Origin: a virus
Direction: 5' to 3' (one strand)
IMG/VR virus record: IMGVR_UViG_3300000128_000008
Coordinates: 1-37,046 of that record
Length of the DNA: 37,046 nt
Both the position numbers and the translations under genes were made by a program. Below are positions 1 through 7,781 of the stretch, piece after piece. The notes below the pieces were generated by a model that searched no databases, was not told the DNA's origin, and saw nothing but the letters and a program-made list of their open reading frames with translations. The stretch's first letter is position 1; the number at the start of each line of letters is the position of its first letter.

Positions 1-347
1 GTTGGTATGACGTCACAATCAAATATGGCTTCAAAATCTAAAGTACTACAATCTACTGCTGAAGTTGGTGATGGGGTAGGTGTTGGACACGTCCCCGTTG
101 AGAAATAAAAGTTACTCAAATCAGGACAATCAGGTGCTCCCGGGGAATCTCCTGACATTATACAACTACCATCTAAGGCTGTTGATAAACACCACTCATC
201 ATTAGATGACGAATAATAAATAAATAAGTTATTTGAGACACCGGTATAGTATAGGTTCCCATTATGGGTTCCTCCGCTAAGATAGTTATCGTTAATTGAA
301 TTATTTCCTGTATTACTTAAACAGTATGTACTTCCTGTGCAACTCAT
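1..347 (-). CDS. Cys-rich virion appendage-like protein (partial, 3' end outside window)
   Basis: Open reading frame on the minus strand from an ATG at 345-347 to the left edge, 115 codons with no stop. The visible protein is rich in Cys, Ser, Thr, Asn and Gly, and runs into a Pro-Thr linker (CPTPTPSPTS) followed by another Cys-containing block, so it probably continues as repeated Cys domains. Such secreted-looking, Pro-Thr-linked Cys modules are common in structural or tail-fibre proteins of large Bacteroidetes phages; this is by resemblance only. The start codon lies one base after the stop of the upstream minus-strand gene, so the two are cotranscribed. A precise function cannot be given. 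Confidence 0.6.
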   Translation of the reverse strand, partial: MSCTGSTYCLSNTGNNSINDNYLSGGTHNGNLYYTGVSNNLFIYYSSSNDEWCLSTALDGSCIMSGDSPGAPDCPDLSNFYFSTGTCPTPTPSPTSAVDCSTLDFEAIFDCDVIP

Positions 348-348
348 A

Positions 349-564
349 TTAAGGGGTTAATGTTTCTGTTATAATACAATCATTATCGTCAATGACCTTC
401 AATATGTACGAAGGTTGTCCATCTATTAATGATGGTACATCAAAACTATAAGGTATTAATGTGATTGTATCGATATAAATACAGGTGGATGACGGATTTG
501 AACAAACATATACGTCATATGGTGTTGCACCTGATATGTTATTAATTGTTATTGTTGTTGGCAT
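349..564 (-). CDS. Small beta-rich structural-type protein (71 aa)
   Basis: A 71-residue protein of alternating hydrophobic and polar residues with three Cys (VYVCS, TCIYID, DDNDCI), which looks like a single small beta-sandwich domain. It resembles the Cys-containing repeat modules seen in appendage proteins of Bacteroidetes phages and precedes a larger Cys-rich gene by one base. A TATTTATA element lies 26 bases upstream (583-590 on the other strand), matching the motif found before several putative virion genes. Function not known; tail or fibre accessory protein is the best guess. Confidence 0.6.
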   Translation of the reverse strand: MPTTITINNISGATPYDVYVCSNPSSTCIYIDTITLIPYSFDVPSLIDGQPSYILKVIDDNDCIITETLTP

Positions 565-582
565 TTTATTTATTATTATTAC

Positions 583-590
583 TATAAATA
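583..590 (-). promoter_or_regulatory. TATTTAT-type putative phage (late) promoter for the minus-strand appendage genes
   Basis: Reads TATTTATA on the minus strand, beginning 26 bases before the ATG at 564, with a pure A/T leader after it. The same element sits at similar distance before genes at 12699, 17444 (minus), 18541, 25521, 30020 and 35076. Promoter role is inferred. Confidence 0.45.
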
Positions 591-615
591 TAAAGACTTA
601 ATAAAATCAGTAAAG

Positions 616-646
616 TTTGTATTTTAAAAAAAAAACATTATATTTG
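616..646 (+). promoter_or_regulatory. Bacteroidetes-type promoter before the primase gene
   Basis: TTTG at 616-619 and TATATTTG at 639-646 are separated by 19 bases, a full match to the known Bacteroidetes consensus (TTTG / TAnnTTTG). The ATG at 653 is only 7 bases past the -7 element, so the mRNA would be leaderless or nearly so. Confidence 0.75.
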
Positions 647-652
647 TAAAAT

Positions 653-1552
653 ATGGATGAGACTAAAGAAATACTTTTAGAGATATTGGAAGATATGTTA
701 GGTAAGCCTGAAAAGGTTTACGATAGTAAGTTACAGTATGGGTATAATTGTCCTGAATGTGATGATGGTAAAAAGAAAGGTAATTTAGAAGTTACCCTTG
801 AAAAACACCTATTTCATTGTTGGAGTTGTGGGGCTAATAACGGTACTCACGGAAGCCTATTTAAACTTATAAGAACATATGGTGATAATGGACAGCTTAA
901 AGTTTATAAGGTCCTACAACCGGAAGAATTTAAACCGGTTGAAAAGAAGAGAAAAGATTTAAAGTTACCTGAGGGATTTACCTTGATAAAGGATGGTAAC
1001 CCTAAATATCCGGTATTTAAACAAGCATTGAGGTACTTGAGGGATAGAGGTGTTACTGACCAAATGATTATTGATAATAATATTGGGTTTTGTGGTGTTG
1101 GGTCTCATATTAGTAGAATTATAATACCATCATATGATGAAGTGGGGATTTTAAATTATTACATTGCTCGTAGTTGGGTACCTAATACTAGAGCGAAATA
1201 TAAAAACCCGGAACAGGAGAAGGATAAGATAATATTTAATGAATCCCTGATAGATTGGGATGAGGACATATATCTAGTGGAAGGTGTATTTGATTCGATA
1301 TTTCTACCAAATAGTATTCCTATGTTAGGTAAACATATGAGTGAATTATTATTTAATACTTTATATGAAAGGGCTAACAAAAATATTATATTGGCTCTCG
1401 ATGGTGATGCTTGGAAAGATTCTGTTAGATTGTACCATGAATTAAATGGGGGTAGGTTATATGGTTCTATTAAAGTAATCAAAATGCCTGAAGATAGAGA
1501 TATTGCGGATTTAAGAGGTGATATTGAGGAGTACCATTATGAAATAAGATAA
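653..1552 (+). CDS. DNA primase (DnaG/TOPRIM type, T4 gp61-like)
   Basis: Synthesises RNA primers for lagging-strand replication. An N-terminal CHC2-like zinc finger is visible: C33-x2-C36 and H55-C56-x2-C59 (CPEC ... HCWSC). The TOPRIM catalytic domain shows the Glu motif LVEG (E210) and the D-x-D pair LALDGD (D250, D252). At 299 residues it is short, like phage primases without the helicase-binding domain of bacterial DnaG. It is the first gene of the plus-strand replication and recombination block and directly follows a strong host-type promoter. No helicase gene is in the window. Assignment is firm at the domain level; whether it is gp61-like or DnaG-like cannot be settled by eye. Confidence 0.85.
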   Translation: MDETKEILLEILEDMLGKPEKVYDSKLQYGYNCPECDDGKKKGNLEVTLEKHLFHCWSCGANNGTHGSLFKLIRTYGDNGQLKVYKVLQPEEFKPVEKKRKDLKLPEGFTLIKDGNPKYPVFKQALRYLRDRGVTDQMIIDNNIGFCGVGSHISRIIIPSYDEVGILNYYIARSWVPNTRAKYKNPEQEKDKIIFNESLIDWDEDIYLVEGVFDSIFLPNSIPMLGKHMSELLFNTLYERANKNIILALDGDAWKDSVRLYHELNGGRLYGSIKVIKMPEDRDIADLRGDIEEYHYEIR

Positions 1553-1563
1553 AATAAAGAAAT

Positions 1564-2433
1564 ATGATAAATTTAGAAAAAGTTGCTGAGGAGATAAGGA
1601 CCATTGTTTCAAATAGACAAAAGGAGTTAAGTCTTACGTTTGAAGAGGAAAGCCATACATATACGATGAAAGATTCGGATGGTAATCTTTCATCTGAGTG
1701 GCCATCGGTTTCTACGGTCCTCAAAACCTTTTATACTCCATTTCCGGCTGATGAAATTGCTGAGAAAAAAAGTAAGGGTGATTTGGAATATAAAGAACAA
1801 TTGTTAAAGGAGTGGTCAGAGGCTGGAAGTTACGCAACAAACTTAGGTTCTAGAGTTCACTTCATTCTTGAAAAAGACACCTTAGAAATGTTTAACGTTG
1901 ATAAAGAGGTTCGTGAACCAATTTTCGACTGTGATTTTACACAAATTTTAAAGGGTGATGCTATGATTAATGGAGGTAGGGACTTTTTAAAAATAATGAA
2001 GGAGAGAGGTGCGGTCCTATTAGATACTGAGATGGTGTTAGGTGACCCGGAATTAGGGTATACCGGCCAACCGGATAAGATGTGGCTAATATATAATCCT
2101 AAATTGGAAAAGATTGGATTAGTTATTTCAGATTGGAAAAGTAATAAACCGAAAAATTTTGAAAGTACATATTGGACTAAAGATATGTTACCACCATTTA
2201 CCAATCTACCTGACAACGCCTTGGGTCACTACTATTGTCAACTACCATTTTACTGTAAATTACTACTTAAGATGTTGGAAGGTAGTGAATATGGAGATAT
2301 CTCAATATTTGGGGGTATCGTTGTGTTGGTCAAAGAATCTGGTGAATTTGAAGAGTTTAGAGTACCTAAGAAAACTCAACAAACTATTCTAGATATGAAT
2401 ATGTCAAAGTATTTGACTAAATCGAAAAAATAG
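1564..2433 (+). CDS. PD-(D/E)XK exonuclease, RecB/Cas4-like
   Basis: A 289-residue nuclease of the PD-(D/E)XK superfamily. Visible motifs in order: GSRVH (H99), LDTEMVLG (E156), YTGQPDKM (D171), VISDWKSNK (D190, K192) and a downstream GHYYCQLPFY with Q226. This H-E-D-DxK-Q pattern fits the RecB/Cas4/AddB nuclease family. No iron-sulfur Cys cluster as in Cas4 is evident, and no helicase domain is present. It likely processes DNA ends in phage recombination or degrades host DNA. It starts 11 bases after the primase stop and is in the same transcript as the gp47/gp46 pair. Confidence 0.8.
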   Translation: MINLEKVAEEIRTIVSNRQKELSLTFEEESHTYTMKDSDGNLSSEWPSVSTVLKTFYTPFPADEIAEKKSKGDLEYKEQLLKEWSEAGSYATNLGSRVHFILEKDTLEMFNVDKEVREPIFDCDFTQILKGDAMINGGRDFLKIMKERGAVLLDTEMVLGDPELGYTGQPDKMWLIYNPKLEKIGLVISDWKSNKPKNFESTYWTKDMLPPFTNLPDNALGHYYCQLPFYCKLLLKMLEGSEYGDISIFGGIVVLVKESGEFEEFRVPKKTQQTILDMNMSKYLTKSKK

Positions 2434-2455
2434 ATTAAGTTTAATAAAAAAATAT

Positions 2456-2692
2456 ATGGATAATTTAACGACCGGTTTACCAAAACCACAAATAGATTTA
2501 AAAAAACAACCAAGCTTAAAATGTGAAGAGTGTGGGAGTTTTAGGTTTAAAGAGATAGTTTTAATTAAGAAAGTATCTAAGTTATTAACGGGAAGTCCTG
2601 AAGATACTATAGTTCCCTTTCCAACTTACGTATGTGACGATTGTGGACATATGAACGAAGATTTTAAGTTATTTGGTGATGAAGGTAATTAA
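2456..2692 (+). CDS. Small zinc-ribbon protein (78 aa)
   Basis: Two CxxC knuckles, C23-x2-C26 (CEECG) and C60-x2-C63 (CDDCG), separated by a short beta-type segment: a classic zinc ribbon. It lies between two nuclease genes in the replication/recombination block, so a nucleic-acid-binding accessory role is reasonable, but nothing in the sequence defines a target. A-rich leader, no Shine-Dalgarno. Confidence 0.7.
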   Translation: MDNLTTGLPKPQIDLKKQPSLKCEECGSFRFKEIVLIKKVSKLLTGSPEDTIVPFPTYVCDDCGHMNEDFKLFGDEGN

Positions 2693-2725
2693 GAGAGATG
2701 GTGAATGTTTATTAAATAAAAAAAA

Positions 2726-3505
2726 ATGATAAAAAAAATAGTACATTTTTCGGATTTACATATTCGACTTTTCAAACACCACGACCAATATAAAAGTATT
2801 GTTAGTAGTATGTTAGAAAAGTTTAGAGAAGTTAATCCCGATAGAATTGTCTTTAGTGGTGATTTAGTACATTCTAAAAATCAAATGACCCCTGAACTGA
2901 TTGAGATGGTTTCATGGGTTTTAACTGAATGTTCTAAGATAGCTAAAACTGTTTTAATAATTGGGAATCACGATTTTCTTGAGAGTAATATGTCTCGATT
3001 AGATGCGTTAACACCGATAATCGATTCTCTTAAGAATGATAATGTGGTTTATTATAAAAACAGGGGTGTTTATATTGATGATAATATTGATTGGGTTGTC
3101 TATTCATTAGTTGACCATAACATCCCACCCGAGATTGAGACCTCAGATAATTTAAAGATAGGTATATTTCATGGACCTGTCCAAGGGTTAACTACAGATA
3201 TTGGATATAAATTCGAAACGGGTTTTGATTCTGATAAGTTTAGCGGTTGTGATTTAGTTCTTTGTGGTGATATACATAAAAGACAAATATTTGATATCCC
3301 TAGTGGGAAGAAAGCGTATATGGTAGGTTCTACTATACAACAGAACTACGGTGAAAGTATAGGTAAACACGGATTTGGTATATATGATATTGAAAAAGAT
3401 GATTACCAATTTGTAGATTTGGATAACCCAAAACCATTCCTTTCATTTAAAATGACTTCATTTGAGGATATTGAGAATGGTTCTGAAATTTTAAAAAATG
3501 GTTAA
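2726..3505 (+). CDS. Recombination endonuclease subunit, SbcD/Mre11 family (T4 gp47-like)
   Basis: A calcineurin-like metallophosphoesterase. Metal-binding motifs in order: FSDLHI (D10, H12), FSGDLVH (D46), IIGNHD (N81, H82), IFHGP (H149) and CGDIHKRQ (D182, H184). Length of 259 residues matches the core nuclease without the long C-terminal cap, as in phage gp47 proteins. It works with an SbcC/Rad50 ATPase, here at 4838, in resection of DNA ends during recombination-dependent replication. Unlike T4, three other genes separate the two subunits. Its stop abuts the next ATG with no gap. Confidence 0.88.
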   Translation: MIKKIVHFSDLHIRLFKHHDQYKSIVSSMLEKFREVNPDRIVFSGDLVHSKNQMTPELIEMVSWVLTECSKIAKTVLIIGNHDFLESNMSRLDALTPIIDSLKNDNVVYYKNRGVYIDDNIDWVVYSLVDHNIPPEIETSDNLKIGIFHGPVQGLTTDIGYKFETGFDSDKFSGCDLVLCGDIHKRQIFDIPSGKKAYMVGSTIQQNYGESIGKHGFGIYDIEKDDYQFVDLDNPKPFLSFKMTSFEDIENGSEILKNG

Positions 3506-4144
3506 ATGGTCTTATCTCAAAAACAAATAAAGAATGTTCAGGAATATTGTCGGTTAAATGATATTAAAGATATTGATGACTTTATAATACGATGTTTTAC
3601 TGAAGGGTATAACATTAAAAAATATGGGTTGTTAGGTGTTAATAATGAGCCACAAATTATTGAGAAGGAGGTTGAAAAAATTGTTGAGGTCGTTAAAGAA
3701 GTTGAAGTCCCTGTTGAAAAGATAATTGAAGTAGTTAAAGAAGTTCCCGGTCCAATAAGGGAAATTGAGGTTATTAAATATGTTGATAGGGACGTAGTTA
3801 GAGAGATAAAAGTGGAAGTCCCTATTAAAGAAGTTGTCCCAAATATCGACAATAATTGGGACAAACTTAAAAATGAACATTTAATAAACATCGACAAATT
3901 AAATAATGACTTTAAAAAAGAACGAGAAGAATTTATTGAAAAGTTGAATAATTGTGAAAAAACAACTACATTTGATTCCGAGGGTAAACAGAAACAACTT
4001 CAAGATACTTTGAACAAGTTAAGAAGGGAATTGTCTGAAAAAAATAATAAAATAAATAAATTAGAAAAAACAATTGAAGAATCTGAAACAAATAGTAAAC
4101 CGGTAGGTGCTGTTTATATGAAAGGTTCTAATTTAAATAATTAA
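3506..4144 (+). CDS. Repeat and coiled-coil protein between gp47 and gp46
   Basis: 212 residues. N-terminal 45 residues look like a small helical domain (ending in VNNEPQ). Residues about 50-115 form degenerate repeats of the type VEVPVEKIIEVVKEV, very like the long VEVIKE repeat of the membrane protein at 8952. The C-terminal third is a charged coiled coil (KLNNCEKTTTF, ELSEKNNKINKLEKTIEE). No catalytic motif. Its place directly after gp47 and before gp46 suggests a structural or scaffolding partner, but that is inference. Unrecognised family. Confidence 0.65.
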   Translation: MVLSQKQIKNVQEYCRLNDIKDIDDFIIRCFTEGYNIKKYGLLGVNNEPQIIEKEVEKIVEVVKEVEVPVEKIIEVVKEVPGPIREIEVIKYVDRDVVREIKVEVPIKEVVPNIDNNWDKLKNEHLINIDKLNNDFKKEREEFIEKLNNCEKTTTFDSEGKQKQLQDTLNKLRRELSEKNNKINKLEKTIEESETNSKPVGAVYMKGSNLNN

Positions 4145-4148
4145 AAAT

Positions 4149-4484
4149 ATGGAAATTTTAGTATGGTCTTTTTTGAGTTACGGACTTATGAATATTGTGG
4201 TCTATAGCTCGATATTCGAGGGGTTAAGAAACTTCTTTCTTAGATGGGGAGAAAATAATTTAAATGTTTTCCACGGAATTGGAAAATTTATATATGGGGT
4301 AATATCTTGTCCAATGTGTTTTAGTACTTGGGGTGGATTTTTCCTAAGTTTGGTGATATTTTCACCTATGAATGAATTATACGATATTCCGATATATTAT
4401 AGTTGGTTCTTCGACGGTGTGTTATCATCGGGTATTGTATGGACAATCAACGCGATAGTTGAATGGTTCGAAGAAAAAAAATAA
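4149..4484 (+). CDS. Small membrane protein with CPMCxSTW motif (DUF1360-like)
   Basis: 111 residues with hydrophobic segments near residues 1-20, 45-80 and 85-103. The central segment carries SCPMCFSTWGGFFLSL, which resembles the CPxCxGFW signature of the DUF1360 membrane protein family. Function of that family is unknown. It starts 4 bases after the previous stop and is followed by a pure TAA(A) leader. Family assignment is by eye and moderate. Confidence 0.6.
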   Translation: MEILVWSFLSYGLMNIVVYSSIFEGLRNFFLRWGENNLNVFHGIGKFIYGVISCPMCFSTWGGFFLSLVIFSPMNELYDIPIYYSWFFDGVLSSGIVWTINAIVEWFEEKK

Positions 4485-4512
4485 TAAATAATAAATAAAT
4501 AAATAATAAATT
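4485..4512 (+). repeat. (TAAA)n-like simple A/T repeat leader
   Basis: The whole gap between two genes is an irregular run of TAA and TAAA units up to the ATG at 4513. It acts at most as an A-rich translation leader. Confidence 0.5.
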
Positions 4513-4830
4513 ATGCCAAAATCAAAATTGAGAGGTGGAAAAAAAGCCCACAACAAACGTGTTAAATTGAGAAACAATGATATTACTACTCAACGTAGTC
4601 GAATACAACAAGAATATGAAACCATGATGAAGACTAATTACGAAGAGTTTTTAAAAAATAACGGTGGTGAAATCATGTCCGGAGAAACGAAAGAAATTGA
4701 AAATAATGAAGGCGAAGGATTAACTATTAAATCTGATGGAAAGATTAACGATGTCATTGAAAGTGAGTCACCTGTTGAGATAAAAATGGATTATAAGCCG
4801 ACAAATCCTACTGAAGGTTTATTAAAGTAA
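4513..4830 (+). CDS. Hypothetical protein with basic N terminus (105 aa)
   Basis: The first 35 residues are strongly basic (SKLRGGKKAHNKRVKLRNN), and the remainder is acidic and probably disordered. The basic head could bind nucleic acid or an acidic partner. It sits immediately before the gp46-like gene, with 7 bases between. No known domain seen. Confidence 0.55.
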   Translation: MPKSKLRGGKKAHNKRVKLRNNDITTQRSRIQQEYETMMKTNYEEFLKNNGGEIMSGETKEIENNEGEGLTIKSDGKINDVIESESPVEIKMDYKPTNPTEGLLK

Positions 4831-4837
4831 AAAAAAT

Positions 4838-7210
4838 ATGGATTTATTTAATCCACCACCAAATTTTAATCTAAATAAAATGAGTAAAAAATTAAATATT
4901 GAAAAATATGATAACCCTAATGTACAAGTTGTATGGGAGGATTTTTCTGAAAATTTTACGCAGGAAAAAATAAAGAGTGTTAAACACTATTTTCAAAAAA
5001 AGTATCAGACTACTAATGTTAATATAATTACAAAAACTAAGGTAGGTGATGATGTTGAAAATAATGTGGATATCTCTTTTAATCTATTAGATGGTAATTA
5101 CCAAGTACAACTAATAAATGATTTCTTAAAGGTTAAAGGTTATGAGAGTTATGTTGATGATGTGATTGAATTAAATACTGTTGTAGATAATCAATTAATG
5201 TCTGAGAATGATGATGTAACACCATTTAAAAAATGGTTCATTAAAAATATTGAATTTTCTAACTTTCTATCATATGGCCAGAATCAAAAAATTGATTTTG
5301 AGAAATGTGATGGGATTTCGGTGGTGGAATCAAACCCACCTAACTTTGGGGGTAAAACAGTTTTAACTGTGGATTTATTATTATTTCTCTTTTTTAACGA
5401 AACGACTAAATCTTCTAAGGCTGAAGAGGTGTTCAATAGATTTACCGATAAGAATAAGGTAATGGTTAAGGGTGAGATATTAATTGATGGTGAAGAATAT
5501 ATTATTGTTAGGACCATCGAGAGAAAACTTTCTAAAAAGAACGAGTGGACTGTTAAAACTAATTTAGATTTCTATAAAAGGTTTTCTGATGGTAGTCTAC
5601 AAAGTTTCACCGGAGAACAGAGAAGAGAAACTGAAGATTTTATTAAAAAGTCTATTGGTACGAAGGACGATTTCTTAATGACTATCCTAACTACCTCCTC
5701 AAACTTAGAAGGTTTAATAGATGCTAAACCAACTGCTAGAGGTCAGGTTGTATCTAGATTTATGGGGTTGGATTATCTCAAAAGAAAAGAGGAAGTTGGT
5801 AAGACGATTTACTCTCAATTTTCTAAGGGTATGATGTCCAACATTTACAATACGGAACAAATAAAGAGTGATAATCAAGTTTTAACTGATGAAATATTGC
5901 AAGTTAAGGTGGGAAATGAAACACTTAATGAGGAGTTGGTGGTTGTTCAGAATAGAATGATTGAGGGACAGAAATATCGTGACAGTTTATTAAAAGAAAA
6001 GTTTAATGATATTGATGGTGAGATAAGTAAATTGGTACCTAGTAAGTTAGAGGTTCAAATTAACGAATATAGTGTAGATAGAAAAAGTTTAGTTAGTCGA
6101 TTACAGTCGGTTAATGTTGTTGAACCTTCGTCGTTCTATCATGAGGATGAACATGATAAAGCTAAAGAGGAGGTTAAGTCTGTATATGAAGAGACCGTTA
6201 GATTAGATACTAAGATAAGTGAAATAAAAGAACTTAAGAGTTCGGTGGGTGATGGTATTAAATGTGAACATTGTGGTATTGAATTAATGAACGCCTCGAT
6301 TACTCAGAAAAAGATATCTGAATTTGATGGGTTAAACCATCAAAGAGATGAATTAACTGAAGTAATGATAGGAAAAACCAACATTGAAAAATCCTTTGTC
6401 CAACTTAAAGGGGAATTTATTGAGTATGAAAAAAATAAGTTAATCAAGGAAAAGTATGAGGTTAGTTTGGAGAGTTTAGATTTAAAAGTCCAAAGTATTA
6501 AGGATAAACTTAAAAAGTATTTTGAAATTCAGGATAAAATATCTAAAAATAATGAGGTTGATAGTAAATTAATTAAAGCGGATATATTAATGGATAATTT
6601 AGATATTGATAAAACTAAAATTACCGATAATATCTCTAACAATAAATTTACTATTGAAAGTAAGACTGAAAAAATTAATAATAACAAATCTATAATTGAA
6701 AAAATAACCGAAGAATCTAAGAAGGAGAAGATTTATAAAATATATTTGGAGATTTACGGTAAAAATGGTATTTCTAAAATGATTATGAAGACTATGATGC
6801 CATTAATTAATTCTGAGTTACAAAGATTGTTAGAGGATGGTTGTCACTTTAGGTTGGAGGTTAAAATAAACCAAAAAAACGAAGTTGAATTTATTATGAT
6901 TGATAATAATACTCAGATAGGTAAAGATATGTCATCAGGTTCCGGATTTGAAAGAACTATAGCATCATTAGCTCTTAGGTCTGTATTAAGTAAGATATGT
7001 TCTTTACCGAAACCAAATATAGTGGTTTTTGATGAGGTGTTCGGTAAAGTGTCTAACGAGAACTTAGATATGATTGGAGGTTTCTTTGTTAAGATAAAAG
7101 ACTATTTTGAAAAAATATTTGTAATAACACACAACCCGTTAGTTAATAATTGGGCGGATAACGTTGTTCAGATAAAAAAGGAGGATAACATTAGTTATGT
7201 GTCTCAATAA
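4838..7210 (+). CDS. Recombination endonuclease ATPase subunit, SbcC/Rad50 family (T4 gp46-like), with N-terminal extension
   Basis: SMC-type ATPase partner of the gp47-like nuclease. The ATPase N lobe starts near residue 133 (WFIKNIEFSNFLSYG) with a divergent Walker A, SNPPNFGGKT, at about 165-174. Long coiled coils flank a zinc hook CEHCG at about residue 476. The C lobe shows the signature SSGSGFERTIASLAL (near 698), Walker B IVVFDEVFG (near 728) and the His switch ITHNP. The first ~130 residues are an extra N-terminal segment not usual in gp46; it contains a compact 30-110 region with no recognised motif. The 790-residue length reflects that addition. Confidence 0.87.
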   Translation: MDLFNPPPNFNLNKMSKKLNIEKYDNPNVQVVWEDFSENFTQEKIKSVKHYFQKKYQTTNVNIITKTKVGDDVENNVDISFNLLDGNYQVQLINDFLKVKGYESYVDDVIELNTVVDNQLMSENDDVTPFKKWFIKNIEFSNFLSYGQNQKIDFEKCDGISVVESNPPNFGGKTVLTVDLLLFLFFNETTKSSKAEEVFNRFTDKNKVMVKGEILIDGEEYIIVRTIERKLSKKNEWTVKTNLDFYKRFSDGSLQSFTGEQRRETEDFIKKSIGTKDDFLMTILTTSSNLEGLIDAKPTARGQVVSRFMGLDYLKRKEEVGKTIYSQFSKGMMSNIYNTEQIKSDNQVLTDEILQVKVGNETLNEELVVVQNRMIEGQKYRDSLLKEKFNDIDGEISKLVPSKLEVQINEYSVDRKSLVSRLQSVNVVEPSSFYHEDEHDKAKEEVKSVYEETVRLDTKISEIKELKSSVGDGIKCEHCGIELMNASITQKKISEFDGLNHQRDELTEVMIGKTNIEKSFVQLKGEFIEYEKNKLIKEKYEVSLESLDLKVQSIKDKLKKYFEIQDKISKNNEVDSKLIKADILMDNLDIDKTKITDNISNNKFTIESKTEKINNNKSIIEKITEESKKEKIYKIYLEIYGKNGISKMIMKTMMPLINSELQRLLEDGCHFRLEVKINQKNEVEFIMIDNNTQIGKDMSSGSGFERTIASLALRSVLSKICSLPKPNIVVFDEVFGKVSNENLDMIGGFFVKIKDYFEKIFVITHNPLVNNWADNVVQIKKEDNISYVSQ

Positions 7211-7214
7211 GTTG

Positions 7215-7222
7215 TATATTTG
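7215..7222 (+). promoter_or_regulatory. TAnnTTTG promoter element (-7) before 7242 and the sigma factor
   Basis: TATATTTG, 20 bases before the ATG at 7242. The expected -33 position (about 7191) holds TTAG, a weak match, so this may be a weaker or regulated promoter driving the 7242 gene and the sigma factor. Confidence 0.55.
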
Positions 7223-7241
7223 TGTAAATTAAAAAATAAGA

Positions 7242-7781
7242 ATGGTAAAAGAAGAACTTAATTATACGTTAATAATTTTAAATAAAGGAATTGAAAAAAA
7301 TGTCGTAGACATTGCTGAGGATATTTCAGTTATTGCTAATTCAGAAAAAGTAAAATATTTTTTTAATGATACTCATCACATATATACTTTTAAATCTAAT
7401 GAAAGTTTTAATATAATAAAAGAGTGGTCGGAGATGATGTTAGCCGATTTTAAATCCGGTTATTTATTATTACCTTATGATGTTGAAAATAGTTTAATTG
7501 AATTACCTAAAGATGTTAAAACACATCTTTTTGAGAGTAATGTGGGTGAGATAAATGAAAAAGAAATTATTGAAAATATAAATGACAAATTAAAAGACGA
7601 ATTTCAATTATTAATCGAAGAAAATATTAACTTTGAAGAAGAAGATGAAATAGTTAATATCAGAAACAAAAAACGTAAAAAATCACTTAACGAAATTTTA
7701 GATAAAATCTATGATAAAGGTATAGATTCGATAAGTGAGAATGAAAAACAAATTTTAAAACAAATATCAAATAAAAAATGA
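7242..7781 (+). CDS. Hypothetical protein upstream of the sigma factor (179 aa)
   Basis: N-terminal ~85 residues look like a mixed alpha/beta domain; the middle is acidic; the C terminus SLNEILDKIYDKGIDSISEN resembles the short helical DUF6576-type tail found on Bacteroidetes rhomboid and other proteins (by eye). Its TGA overlaps the sigma factor ATG (ATGA), so the two are translationally coupled; a role as partner or modulator of the sigma factor is possible but unproven. Confidence 0.6.
   Translation: MVKEELNYTLIILNKGIEKNVVDIAEDISVIANSEKVKYFFNDTHHIYTFKSNESFNIIKEWSEMMLADFKSGYLLLPYDVENSLIELPKDVKTHLFESNVGEINEKEIIENINDKLKDEFQLLIEENINFEEEDEIVNIRNKKRKKSLNEILDKIYDKGIDSISENEKQILKQISNKK

Noticed and set aside
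1564-2433. PD-(D/E)XK nuclease, considered as a true Cas4
   Set aside because: No four-Cys iron-sulfur cluster and no CRISPR genes; general RecB-like nuclease is safer.
3538-3897. Minus-strand open frames opposite the 3506 gene
   Set aside because: Same cause: shadow of the VEV/IKE-type repeat on the plus strand; no leader or promoter.
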